From: Bordetella parapertussis
GTDB taxonomy: Bacteria > Pseudomonadota > Gammaproteobacteria > Burkholderiales > Burkholderiaceae_B
DNA: 64,000 bases
Reading direction: 5' to 3'
NCBI GenBank assembly: GCA_945897365.1
Contig: CAMDFD010000003.1
Coordinates: forward strand, 62,001-126,000
Positions 25,485 through 32,868 of the stretch are shown here, piece after piece (positions within the stretch are counted from its first letter, which is position 1; every line of letters begins with the position of its first letter). The notes under the pieces were generated by a model that searched no databases, was not told where the DNA came from, and worked only from the letters and a program-made list of their open reading frames with translations. Made by a program: the position numbers and the translations under genes.

Positions 25485-25676
25485 TTAGGCATTGTCGGGA
25501 TGATCTTCGGCATCGGCCAATGGGCGTGCCTGGGCTTCAAGCATTACCGGAACGCCATCACGAACAGGGAATGCTAGCCGATCACCCCGGCAAACGAGTT
25601 CCGTATGATCAGAGTTCAGGTAGAGACGACCCTTACAAAGGGGGCAGACAAGAAGGTCAAGCAGGCGTGTTTGCAT
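25485..25676 (-). CDS. Trm112-like small protein (YcaR type)
   Basis: This 63-residue protein starts MQTRLLDLLVCPLCKGRL, with a CPLCK pair at 11-14, but only those two cysteines plus one in LVCRGD. It matches the Trm112/YcaR family found between lpxK and kdsB in many proteobacteria. The role is not established; a zinc-binding adaptor is suggested from eukaryotic Trm112. Its position here, 13 bases after lpxK and 6 before kdsB, is the usual one. Confidence 0.88.
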   Translation of the reverse strand: MQTRLLDLLVCPLCKGRLYLNSDHTELVCRGDRLAFPVRDGVPVMLEAQARPLADAEDHPDNA

Positions 25677-25689
25677 CGTTATATTGTAA

Positions 25690-26760
25690 TCAATCGTGAT
25701 GTAACTGCACGGATTTTGCCTTTAATTGCTGGTTTAGCCATGGCAAAAAATCCGGATCTGAAAAGCACATCTCTGTCTCCACGACCCAAAGTCGGTGGTC
25801 TTTTATGTTTTCACACTTGACGGCATCTTTAGCCGTCATCAGCACACATTCTGCCTCTAATGCTTGAAATATTGATGCATCAAAGTTGACGTGATCAGCA
25901 AAAGCGCGTTGTTCGGAGAGCTCAATGCCAATATTATGCAGGCTTAAAAAAAACTGCGCTGGGTTGGCAATGCCTGCAACAGCCATGACTTTTAGTCCCT
26001 TGGCGAGGGCAATAAAGCTTGGCGGATCAAGTAATTGACCACTATTAAGATTTCTGAACTGAATCATTCGTAATGAAGCCGCCGTTTTTCGCACCAAAGA
26101 GGACATTGAAGTCGCGGGTGTTGAGGCGGCATTTTCTGTTCTAGAAATCAGAGCCTGAACAGAATTCAAGCGACTAATGGGTTCACGCAAAGGTCCGGCA
26201 GGCAACAACCAACCATTGCCGGTTCCACGCTCATCTTGGACAACAATTTCGATGTCTCGGTGCAGCCTCAGGTGTTGTAAGCCATCGTCTGAGATCACCA
26301 AGTCTATTTGCGGATTGAGTGCCAGGAGGGAAAAGTAAGCTTTTGGTCTATTAGGATGTACTGCGATCGGAGCACCCGTTTCCCTAGCGATCAAAGCAGG
26401 CTCATCGCCAAAAAGGCTGGGATCAAGCTTTCCCTGTCCCACTAGAGGCTTGTCACCGATCTGAGTGCCGTATCCACGACTAATGACACCGGGATGCCAG
26501 CCTAAGGCGCGCAGTTGTTTAACTAGAGCGATGACGATGGGTGTTTTTCCTGTCCCACCGATGTAGATGTTGCCAACCACCACGACAGGAATTGGAAAAT
26601 CGGTATCGCGCTTGAAATAATGATGATGCATGGCGCGAATTTTTAGGATCACACCAAACAGGAGGGAGAGCGGGGCCATGGACCATGCCCACACCCCCCT
26701 TAGCTGCCACTGGCGATGCAGCCAATGTTCCATATTCGTGCGCAGATCTTTGGAGCTCAC
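25690..26760 (-). CDS. lpxK: Tetraacyldisaccharide 4'-kinase
   Basis: LpxK phosphorylates the 4' position of the lipid A disaccharide on the cytoplasmic face of the inner membrane. The 356-residue protein has an N-terminal amphipathic or membrane helix and the Walker A motif GGTGKTP near 68-74. ISDDGLQHLRL follows, with the Asp-Asp pair used by the family. The start is GTG at 26760, overlapping the exbD stop as GTGA; an ATG at 26733 is an alternative. It belongs to the exbB-exbD-lpxK-trm112-kdsB chain. Confidence 0.95.
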   Translation of the reverse strand: MSSKDLRTNMEHWLHRQWQLRGVWAWSMAPLSLLFGVILKIRAMHHHYFKRDTDFPIPVVVVGNIYIGGTGKTPIVIALVKQLRALGWHPGVISRGYGTQIGDKPLVGQGKLDPSLFGDEPALIARETGAPIAVHPNRPKAYFSLLALNPQIDLVISDDGLQHLRLHRDIEIVVQDERGTGNGWLLPAGPLREPISRLNSVQALISRTENAASTPATSMSSLVRKTAASLRMIQFRNLNSGQLLDPPSFIALAKGLKVMAVAGIANPAQFFLSLHNIGIELSEQRAFADHVNFDASIFQALEAECVLMTAKDAVKCENIKDHRLWVVETEMCFSDPDFLPWLNQQLKAKSVQLHHD

Positions 26761-27161
26761 TGCGCAGCCTGTGTGACAAAGTGCACTTTGTTGATGCCGG
26801 CCTCACGCGCAGCTTGCATCGCGTGAACAACGGCTTGGTGAGGGGCCATTGCGTCTGCACGAATGATCAAGGCGCTATCTTTTTGGTCTGAACGTTGTGC
26901 ATTTAAGCGAGCGCCCAGATTGCTTGCGGAAATGAGGACCCCCGCGATGGCGTAGCGTCCGTCTTGGGCAATGGAGACCTCGATTGTTGATACGGTCGTT
27001 TGCTCAGCGTTCGCTTGGGGTAAGGAAATGCTGAGCTGACGTTCACGTGTAAACGTTGTGGTTGCTGCTAAAAAAATCAACATCACAAGCAAAACATCAA
27101 TTAAAGGAATCAAATTGATGTCTGGACTATCGTCTGAAGAGGCGTTTGAGCGAAAGTTCAT
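26757..27161 (-). CDS. exbD: Biopolymer transport protein ExbD/TolR family
   Basis: This 134-residue protein has one transmembrane segment at about 17-37 containing the proton-path aspartate in the start PDINLIPLIDVLLVMLIFLAA, and a periplasmic domain. With ExbB it uses the proton gradient to energise outer-membrane transport. The gene starts at the exbB stop with a one-base overlap (TGATG) and overlaps lpxK by four bases. ExbD is preferred over TolR because no tolA or tolB is nearby, although the two are hard to separate by sequence. Confidence 0.88.
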   Translation of the reverse strand: MNFRSNASSDDSPDINLIPLIDVLLVMLIFLAATTTFTRERQLSISLPQANAEQTTVSTIEVSIAQDGRYAIAGVLISASNLGARLNAQRSDQKDSALIIRADAMAPHQAVVHAMQAAREAGINKVHFVTQAAQ

Positions 27162-27763
27162 CAGGCGGAATGCTTAATATTCTGGGCAACATAACGAGTC
27201 GCTTGCTCCATCTTTAATAAAAGAGCTTCAACCCGAGATTTGAATAATCGATGCGCCATGACAGCAGGAATCGCAATCAGGATTCCAAACCCAGTGTTGT
27301 ATAACGCTATGGAAATGCCGCGTGCCAACTCTGTCGGATCTGAACCATCTGGTTTGTAAGCTGCGAAAATTTCGATCATACCTACGACGGTTCCAAACAA
27401 CCCCATGAGAGGCGCAATGCTTGCCACCGTAGCTAGGGCGGGTAGGTATTTTTGTAATATGTGAGAAACATCACGACCGGCATCCTCGACTGCGCATCGG
27501 AGCTCTGCGGGAGGCAAGTGTCTGCACCGAAGCAGCTCGGCAAGGATCAGGCCAAGTGGAGAGGATGCACGAAGTTTTTCAATTGCCTCGGGCGAGTCTG
27601 CCTTGGCACGAACCATTTGTATGACTTGGGCGGGTAGGTCGCGAGGAATGAGGCGCGCAGCATTAAGGCTTAATGCACGTTCGATCACGATGGCCAAACC
27701 AACGATGGACAGGGCGATCAATGGCCAGATGGGCCAGCCTGCCTGAATGACAATAGATTGCAA
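27161..27763 (-). CDS. exbB: MotA/TolQ/ExbB proton channel family protein
   Basis: This 200-residue protein has three hydrophobic segments at about 10-30, 108-130 and 150-175. The signature LATVASIAPLMGLFGTVVGMIEIF near 110-130 holds the residues facing the proton path. It pairs with exbD immediately downstream. The start is TTG at 27763 with GAGAGG upstream. It heads the minus-strand envelope chain and is divergent from xseA across the AT-rich stretch 27764-28100. Confidence 0.9.
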   Translation of the reverse strand: MQSIVIQAGWPIWPLIALSIVGLAIVIERALSLNAARLIPRDLPAQVIQMVRAKADSPEAIEKLRASSPLGLILAELLRCRHLPPAELRCAVEDAGRDVSHILQKYLPALATVASIAPLMGLFGTVVGMIEIFAAYKPDGSDPTELARGISIALYNTGFGILIAIPAVMAHRLFKSRVEALLLKMEQATRYVAQNIKHSA

Positions 27764-28100
27764 AAAGTAACCTCTCTAGCTTTAGAATGAATTGCACAGC
27801 ACAATGGTGGCATGGTACGGGTGCGACAGGACAATTGGCAAGCCTAAAGCGTATTTAAAGCTATCCACAGAACTTGTGGATAATTCTGTGCGCATCTTCT
27901 GAAATGATGGAAAATGGGTGCTTTCGGGTATTTGCTTAAAAATTGAGCAATTTATGATGGATTTAATTAATATTCAATAATAACAATTAGTTACTATCTT
28001 TTTTTAATGTGATTTTGTATCTAAAACAATATTTTCTTTAAGCACAAACACTTAATACTTTTTCATTACGTTTGTGGACAATATTTGGTGTAGACCCCTT
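27764..28100. other. AT-rich intergenic region between divergent exbB and xseA
   Basis: No gene is visible here. The 337 bases separate two divergent genes and must hold both promoters. The part from about 27950 to 28070 is very rich in A and T. DnaA-like boxes occur at 27861-27869, 27875-27883 and 28073-28081. No clear -35/-10 pair stood out, and dnaA and dnaN are not in the window. Confidence 0.7.
27861..27883. promoter_or_regulatory. Inverted pair of DnaA-box-like 9-mers
   Basis: CTATCCACA (27861-27869) faces TGTGGATAA (27875-27883), the reverse complement of the perfect box TTATCCACA, with five bases between. The left copy has one mismatch. A third, one-mismatch box TGTGGACAA lies at 28073-28081. 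Binding of DnaA is a prediction only. Confidence 0.4.
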
Positions 28101-29462
28101 ATGGCACTTAGAGATCAACAAGACAATCCAGCATTCACGCGGGACATTCTGACAGTGTCTGAGCTCAATCAAGCTGTCGCCCGCCTTTTGGAAGACAGTT
28201 TCGATGTGAGTTGGGTTCGGGGTGAGGTTTCTAATTTTATGCCCGCTGCCTCTGGCCACTGGTACTTTACGCTCAAAGACAATGGTGCCTCGGTCAAAGC
28301 TGTCATGTTTCGCAGTAAAGCGGCCGCAGTGGGTTTTATGCCTAAAGCAGGTGATTCGATTGAGCTCAAAGGGCGGGTGACGCTTTATGAAGCGCGAGGT
28401 GAGTATCAGATACAGGCAGAGCAGTTACGACGCGCGGGTTTAGGCTCGCTTTTTGAGGCGTTTCTTGCTTTAAAAAGTAAATTGGATCAAGAAGGTTTAT
28501 TTGATCCCGCTCATAAACGTGAAATTGTTGAACATCCTCGCGCAGTCGGGGTGATCACTTCATTGTCCGCTGCTGCGTTACGCGACGTTCTGACAGCGTT
28601 GGCGCGTCGTGCCCCGCACGTTCCGATTGTGATCTACCCGGCAATGGTTCAAGGAACGGGCGCTTCATTACAGCTCAGACAGGCGTTAGCTTTAGCCAAT
28701 GAACGGCAAGAGGTGGACACTATTTTGCTTGTCAGAGGAGGCGGCAGTATTGAAGACCTCTGGAGTTTCAATGATGAAGCTTTAGCGCGAGATATTTCCG
28801 CAAGCGTCATTCCTGTTGTTTCTGGCGTTGGGCATGAAACGGACTTCACGATCGCTGATTTTGTGGCGGATTTACGTGCGCCTACGCCTACTGCTGCGGC
28901 TGAGCTCGTCTGTGTCGCACGTTCTGAACTCTTGGGGCGAGTATCACGTGCGCGTGATCAATTAAGCCATGTGATGCGCCGTAAACTCGAAAAAATGTCG
29001 CAGCGCTTGGATCGCATTGCGGTGGGTATGGTCTCGCCGGCTCAACGCCTATCCCATCAAGAAGAACGGCTCAACGGACTCGTCTATAGGCTGCGTCATG
29101 CCTCCCAGCGCGTTTTTCAGCAATATCGTGTCCAGTCGGATCGGGCTCAAGCGCGTCTCAAAGTCGTATTGCCCGAGGCGAGTACTCAGCGTGCGGGCCT
29201 TTTAAGAGCTACGACAGCGCTCAGTGTGTGCCAGCGTAGGTTGTTCGCGATACGACAGGCCAGCCTGATGGGTTTAGAGGCACAGTTGCGCGCGTTGAGC
29301 CCTGAGCAAACCTTAAGTCGCGGCTACGCGATCGTTCGAAGCACACAAGGACAAGTGATTCGTTCAAGCCAAGATCTCAAGCTTGGTCAAGTTTTGGAAA
29401 TCAGCCTTGCTAAAGGCGCGGCTTCTGTTCAGGTTCAAGGTCTCGATCGTTCGGACGATTGA
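28101..29462 (+). CDS. xseA: Exodeoxyribonuclease VII large subunit
   Basis: XseA with XseB degrades single-stranded DNA from both ends and takes part in repair. From the ATG at 28101 it has 453 residues: an N-terminal OB fold with VSWVRGEVSNF, a catalytic domain with PRAVGVITS, GTGASLQLRQAL and RGGGSIEDLWSFND, then a long coiled-coil region and the C-terminal SRGYAIVRS. A GTG at 28074 would add nine residues, but it has no ribosome site. No xseB is in the window. It is followed by sodB 119 bases later. Confidence 0.94.
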   Translation: MALRDQQDNPAFTRDILTVSELNQAVARLLEDSFDVSWVRGEVSNFMPAASGHWYFTLKDNGASVKAVMFRSKAAAVGFMPKAGDSIELKGRVTLYEARGEYQIQAEQLRRAGLGSLFEAFLALKSKLDQEGLFDPAHKREIVEHPRAVGVITSLSAAALRDVLTALARRAPHVPIVIYPAMVQGTGASLQLRQALALANERQEVDTILLVRGGGSIEDLWSFNDEALARDISASVIPVVSGVGHETDFTIADFVADLRAPTPTAAAELVCVARSELLGRVSRARDQLSHVMRRKLEKMSQRLDRIAVGMVSPAQRLSHQEERLNGLVYRLRHASQRVFQQYRVQSDRAQARLKVVLPEASTQRAGLLRATTALSVCQRRLFAIRQASLMGLEAQLRALSPEQTLSRGYAIVRSTQGQVIRSSQDLKLGQVLEISLAKGAASVQVQGLDRSDD

Positions 29463-29581
29463 GTCTGGGTAGGGCTCTGCTAACCCTTGTCCTCAATAGG
29501 GGTTGTAGCCAGGAGCGCATGGCGTCCGATACAATAGGATAAATTCTTTTTACCCACCACATTCACGAGGACTTTGCAACA

Positions 29582-30160
29582 ATGGCCCACACACTTCCCG
29601 CTTTGCCTTATGCAATGGATGCTTTGGCACCGACCATCTCCAAAGAAACACTTGAGTTCCACTACGGCAAGCACCATCAAGCCTATGTGACCAACTTGAA
29701 TAACCTGATTCCTGGCACTGAGTTTGAGGCAGCCTCTCTCGAAGAAATCGTTAAGAAATCCTCAGGTGGCATTTTTAATAATGCCGCGCAGGTTTGGAAT
29801 CACACCTTTTATTGGAACAGCATGGCGCCCAATGCGGGTGGCGAGCCTACAGGCAAGCTGGCTGATGCGATCAATGCAAAGTGGGGCAGTGTTGCCGCTT
29901 TCAAAGAGGCTTTCAACAAATCCGCTGCGGGTAACTTTGGCTCGGGATGGACGTGGCTTGTTAAAAAGGCGGATGGCTCGCTTGATATCGTCAACACAAG
30001 CAACGCCGCGACTCCGCTGACCTCGACAGACGTTGCTTTGTTGACCTGTGACGTTTGGGAGCATGCTTACTACATTGACTACCGAAATGCTCGACCCAAG
30101 TATCTCGAGAGCTTTTGGAACTTGGTGAATTGGTCATTTGCAGCTAAAAATCTCGGTTAA
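29582..30160 (+). CDS. sodB: Superoxide dismutase, iron type
   Basis: SodB converts superoxide to hydrogen peroxide and oxygen in the cytoplasm. The 192-residue protein has the metal ligands His27, His74, Asp157 and His161. Gln70 in NNAAQVWNH is the residue typical of iron enzymes, where manganese enzymes usually place their glutamine elsewhere. No signal peptide is present. The ATG at 29582 has AGGACTTTG upstream. A strong terminator follows at 30178-30206, so the gene is probably transcribed alone. Confidence 0.96.
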   Translation: MAHTLPALPYAMDALAPTISKETLEFHYGKHHQAYVTNLNNLIPGTEFEAASLEEIVKKSSGGIFNNAAQVWNHTFYWNSMAPNAGGEPTGKLADAINAKWGSVAAFKEAFNKSAAGNFGSGWTWLVKKADGSLDIVNTSNAATPLTSTDVALLTCDVWEHAYYIDYRNARPKYLESFWNLVNWSFAAKNLG

Positions 30161-30177
30161 TTCATAAGCCTTGATAT

Positions 30178-30206
30178 AAACCGGCCAGATTGGCCGGTTT
30201 TTTTTT
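30178..30206 (+). terminator. Intrinsic terminator of sodB
   Basis: AAACCGGCCA (30178-30187) pairs with TGGCCGGTTT (30191-30200) around a three-base turn, followed by six more T. The flanking A and T runs make it possibly bidirectional. Confidence 0.92.
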
Positions 30207-30265
30207 ATCATTTTTTTGCGCTAAGATTTGGCAAGAGACTTTAAACATTCATCAAGAGATCCCTC

Positions 30266-31471
30266 ATGGACAAACACGCTTATATTTGTGATGCAATCCG
30301 CACACCCTTTGGTCGCTATGCGGGTTCGCTCGCCTCGGTTCGCCCCGATGATTTGGCCGCAATCCCAGTGCGTGCCTTGGCAGAACGCAATCCTGGCGTG
30401 AAATGGGCTGAGCTCGATGATGCTCTGATGGGATGCGCCAATCAAGCGGGCGAGGACAATCGTAACGTCGCTCGCATGGCCACACTGTTGGCAGGATTGC
30501 CTGATGTTGTGCCTGGCGGCACGATCAATCGTCTGTGTGGTTCTGGGATGGATGCGATTGGCACGGCTGCGCGTGCGATTCGTGCGGGAGATGCTTCCCT
30601 GATGTTGGCGGGTGGTGTTGAAAGCATGACGCGCGCACCTTTCGTGATGGGCAAGGCTGATTCCGCCTTTTCACGAAGCGCTTCGATTTTCGATACAACG
30701 ATCGGCTGGCGTTTCGTCAACAAACTCATGAAAGCGAAGTACGGCGTCGATTCGATGCCTGAAACCGCTGAAAATGTGGCGGACCAGTTCAATATTTCGC
30801 GTGCGGATCAAGATCTGTTCGCGATGGCCAGTCAGGAAAAGACGGCTGCTGCCCAGAAAAGTGGCTATTTTGAGAGCGAGATCGTCGCAGTCAGCATTGC
30901 CCAAAAGAAGGGGGATGCAATTATTGTGAATCGTGATGAGCATCCTCGTCAAACGACCCTTGAGTCCCTGGCTAAACTCAAAGGCGTCGTTCGCGAGGGC
31001 GGTTCAGTGACCGCTGGAAACGCCTCGGGTGTCAATGATGGCGCGGTGGCGATGTTGATTGCGCACGAACAGGCCGCTGCCCTTCATGGTCTCAAACCGC
31101 GCGCTCGGATCGTCGCAATGGCGACGGCGGGCGTCGAGCCCCGTATTATGGGTATCGGGCCCGCACCCGCTTCACAAAAGGTACTAGCTCTCGCGGGCTT
31201 GACGCTTGCCCAGATGGATGTCATCGAGTTAAACGAAGCTTTTGCCGCGCAGGGCCTCGCAGTCTTGCGTATGCTGGGTATTGCGGATAACGATCCTCGC
31301 GTCAATCCGAATGGTGGAGCGATTGCATTGGGCCACCCACTTGGCGCGAGCGGTGCTCGACTTGTGATGACAGCGGTCCACCAGCTTGAGGTGACGGGAG
31401 GACGCTATGGCTTGTGTACGATGTGTATCGGTGTGGGTCAGGGCATCGCTCTCATCGTAGAGCGTGTCTAA
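30266..31471 (+). CDS. Thiolase, 3-oxoadipyl-CoA thiolase (PcaF) type
   Basis: This 401-residue enzyme cleaves a beta-ketoacyl-CoA. Cys91 in NRLCGSGMDA is the acyl nucleophile; His357 in ALGHPLGASG and Cys387 in CTMCIGVGQG complete the active site. The stretches GCANQAGEDNRNVARMA and YGVDSMPETAENVA are those seen in PcaF-type enzymes, which end the beta-ketoadipate pathway. No other pathway genes are nearby, so a general acetyl-CoA acyltransferase role is also possible. It is bounded by the sodB terminator and a bidirectional terminator at 31502-31543. Confidence 0.9.
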   Translation: MDKHAYICDAIRTPFGRYAGSLASVRPDDLAAIPVRALAERNPGVKWAELDDALMGCANQAGEDNRNVARMATLLAGLPDVVPGGTINRLCGSGMDAIGTAARAIRAGDASLMLAGGVESMTRAPFVMGKADSAFSRSASIFDTTIGWRFVNKLMKAKYGVDSMPETAENVADQFNISRADQDLFAMASQEKTAAAQKSGYFESEIVAVSIAQKKGDAIIVNRDEHPRQTTLESLAKLKGVVREGGSVTAGNASGVNDGAVAMLIAHEQAAALHGLKPRARIVAMATAGVEPRIMGIGPAPASQKVLALAGLTLAQMDVIELNEAFAAQGLAVLRMLGIADNDPRVNPNGGAIALGHPLGASGARLVMTAVHQLEVTGGRYGLCTMCIGVGQGIALIVERV

Positions 31472-31501
31472 ACGTTCCTAGCGGCGTATGCGACATGTGG
31501 T

Positions 31502-31543
31502 AAAAAAAACGATACTCGGTCATTGCAGGCCGAGTATTTTTTT
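31502..31543. terminator. Bidirectional terminator between the thiolase and DUF192 genes
   Basis: ATACTCGG (31512-31519) pairs with CCGAGTAT (31530-31537) around a 10-base loop. Eight A precede the stem and a T run follows, so it works in both directions. The right arm and T run are also the last codons of the DUF192 gene, whose stop (31520-31522) lies at the loop edge. Confidence 0.85.
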
Positions 31544-31987
31544 CCCTGGCGTCATTGCGCGAGCCGCAAACCAACCTTGTTCCATTTCGAGCGCAAATCT
31601 GATCGGTTTGCTTGAACAGTGAGACGCATCGCTTTGTGGTTTCATGTCAGCGATGTTGACGATCGTGCCATCATCAAGCAAAAAAGCGATCGACAAAGGT
31701 ATAAGGGTATTGCGCATCCAGAAACACTCTACGAGTGCTTGGTCAAAGACAAACAGCATGCCGTGATTGGGGGCGAGCGATTTACGATTCATCAATCCAG
31801 TTCTGCGCGTCTCAGGCGTGGCCGCAATCTCCGCATGAATGACGTGCATGCCTGCGTTGAGTTTTTTGATCGGAAGCGTAGGATTTGTCTGCCCATGCGC
31901 GGCCGAAAGGGAAATCAAGCTCATAAAAAAAGCAAACAACACGACCCTAAGGTCGCGCTGTTTTTCAGGCGTAAACCATCTGTACAT
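31520..31987 (-). CDS. DUF192 family protein, exported
   Basis: This 155-residue protein has an N-terminal signal-like segment (basic RDLRVV then a hydrophobic stretch ending SLSAAHGQ, about residues 1-33), so it is probably periplasmic. The body matches DUF192: ATPETRRTGLMNRKSLAPNHGMLFVF, then ECFWMRNTLIPLSIAF, DADGT-like LDDGTIVNI and the C-terminal GWFAARAMTPG. The function is unknown. It lies 35 bases downstream of the cold-shock gene on the same strand, so the two may share a transcript. Confidence 0.88.
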   Translation of the reverse strand: MYRWFTPEKQRDLRVVLFAFFMSLISLSAAHGQTNPTLPIKKLNAGMHVIHAEIAATPETRRTGLMNRKSLAPNHGMLFVFDQALVECFWMRNTLIPLSIAFLLDDGTIVNIADMKPQSDASHCSSKPIRFALEMEQGWFAARAMTPGKKILGLQ

Positions 31988-32001
31988 TGCGTAGTATCCA
32001 A

Positions 32002-32031
32002 GGGGTTATTCACCCCAGCTGCTTATGCAGC
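32002..32031 (-). other. Two tandem hairpins at the 3' end of the cold-shock gene
   Basis: GCTGC-TTAT-GCAGC (32018-32031) and GGGGT-TATTC-ACCCC (32002-32016) lie side by side. The first spans the stop codon of the cold-shock gene. Neither has a T tract, so RNA stability or processing is a better guess than termination. Confidence 0.45.
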
Positions 32032-32256
32032 AGTTATATTAGTTGCTTGCTTGCCCTTAGGACCCTGAGTAACTTCAAAGGCGACTTTTTGGCCTTCTTT
32101 GAGTGTTTTAAACCCATTCATCTGGATCGCAGAAAAATGTGCAAACAGGTCTTCTCCTCCGTCATCGGGCGTGACGAATCCAAAGCCTTTCGCATCGTTG
32201 AACCACTTGACGGTTCCGGTGACCTTAGGGCCATTGCTTGTGGTCGAGTCTGACAT
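32023..32256 (-). CDS. Cold-shock domain protein (CspA family)
   Basis: This 77-residue RNA and single-stranded DNA chaperone is one OB fold. It has the RNP1 motif KGFGFV near 23-28 and the RNP2 motif DLFAHFSAI near 36-44. An eight-residue polar N-terminal extension (SDSTTSNG) precedes the fold. The 236-base stretch to clpS probably contains a long 5' leader, as is known for cold-shock genes, but I could not identify a cold box. It contains the dyad TTGAC-aagttc-GTCAA at 32385-32400. Confidence 0.95.
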   Translation of the reverse strand: MSDSTTSNGPKVTGTVKWFNDAKGFGFVTPDDGGEDLFAHFSAIQMNGFKTLKEGQKVAFEVTQGPKGKQATNITAA

Positions 32257-32492
32257 TCCGACTGCCTCTTATGTACGTTGTAAATCAAACGGAAAACTGA
32301 TCAAAAGCGTATGCTTCAAAAAATCTGCTTCCGGCATCTTGACACTCAAGTTTTTTTGAATGTGTTGTGATATTCGTTAGATTTGACAAGTTCGTCAAGT
32401 ATCGGTTTGCCTAGTATCCTGAACCTTAAATGAAATTTTGTATCAATCTGTTATATAAAATGATGGCTTCTTTCTAAATTGAACTGTTGATC

Positions 32493-32816
32493 ATGCCCGC
32501 ACGTATTTCTTCCAGTCCAGATCTTGTTGTCGAGAAGCAGAGCGCTAAAACCACTCCGCCGCCTATGTACAAGGTGATTCTCCTCAATGACGATTACACG
32601 CCGATGGAGTTTGTCGTTCATGTTTTACAGAAGTTTTTTAACAAAGGCCACGAAGACGCAATGCGTATCATGTTGCAAGTTCACCACGAAGGAAAAGGGT
32701 TGTGTGGGGTTTACCCGCATGACATCGCAGCCAGTCGTATTGCGCAGGTTGCGCAGCATGCAAGGACTCGCCAACATCCATTGCAATGCGTCATGGAACC
32801 GGCAAGTGACAATTAA
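32493..32816 (+). CDS. clpS: ATP-dependent Clp protease adaptor ClpS
   Basis: ClpS binds N-degron substrates and hands them to ClpAP. The 107-residue protein has the core motif VILLNDDYTPMEFVVHVL at about 29-46, which forms the N-terminal-residue pocket, and a disordered N-terminus. The ATG at 32493 was preferred to the TTG at 32487, two codons earlier. clpA begins 52 bases after its stop, as in most proteobacteria. Confidence 0.96.
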   Translation: MPARISSSPDLVVEKQSAKTTPPPMYKVILLNDDYTPMEFVVHVLQKFFNKGHEDAMRIMLQVHHEGKGLCGVYPHDIAASRIAQVAQHARTRQHPLQCVMEPASDN

Positions 32817-32868
32817 GGCATAGAATGCAATTTAACGGTGTAACACTTGATAGAACGTCGGAGGAAAT

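Noticed and set aside
27861..28081. Chromosome origin at the DnaA-like boxes
   Set aside because: dnaA, dnaN, gidA and rpmH are absent and only three boxes are seen; kept only as a possible DnaA-binding site.
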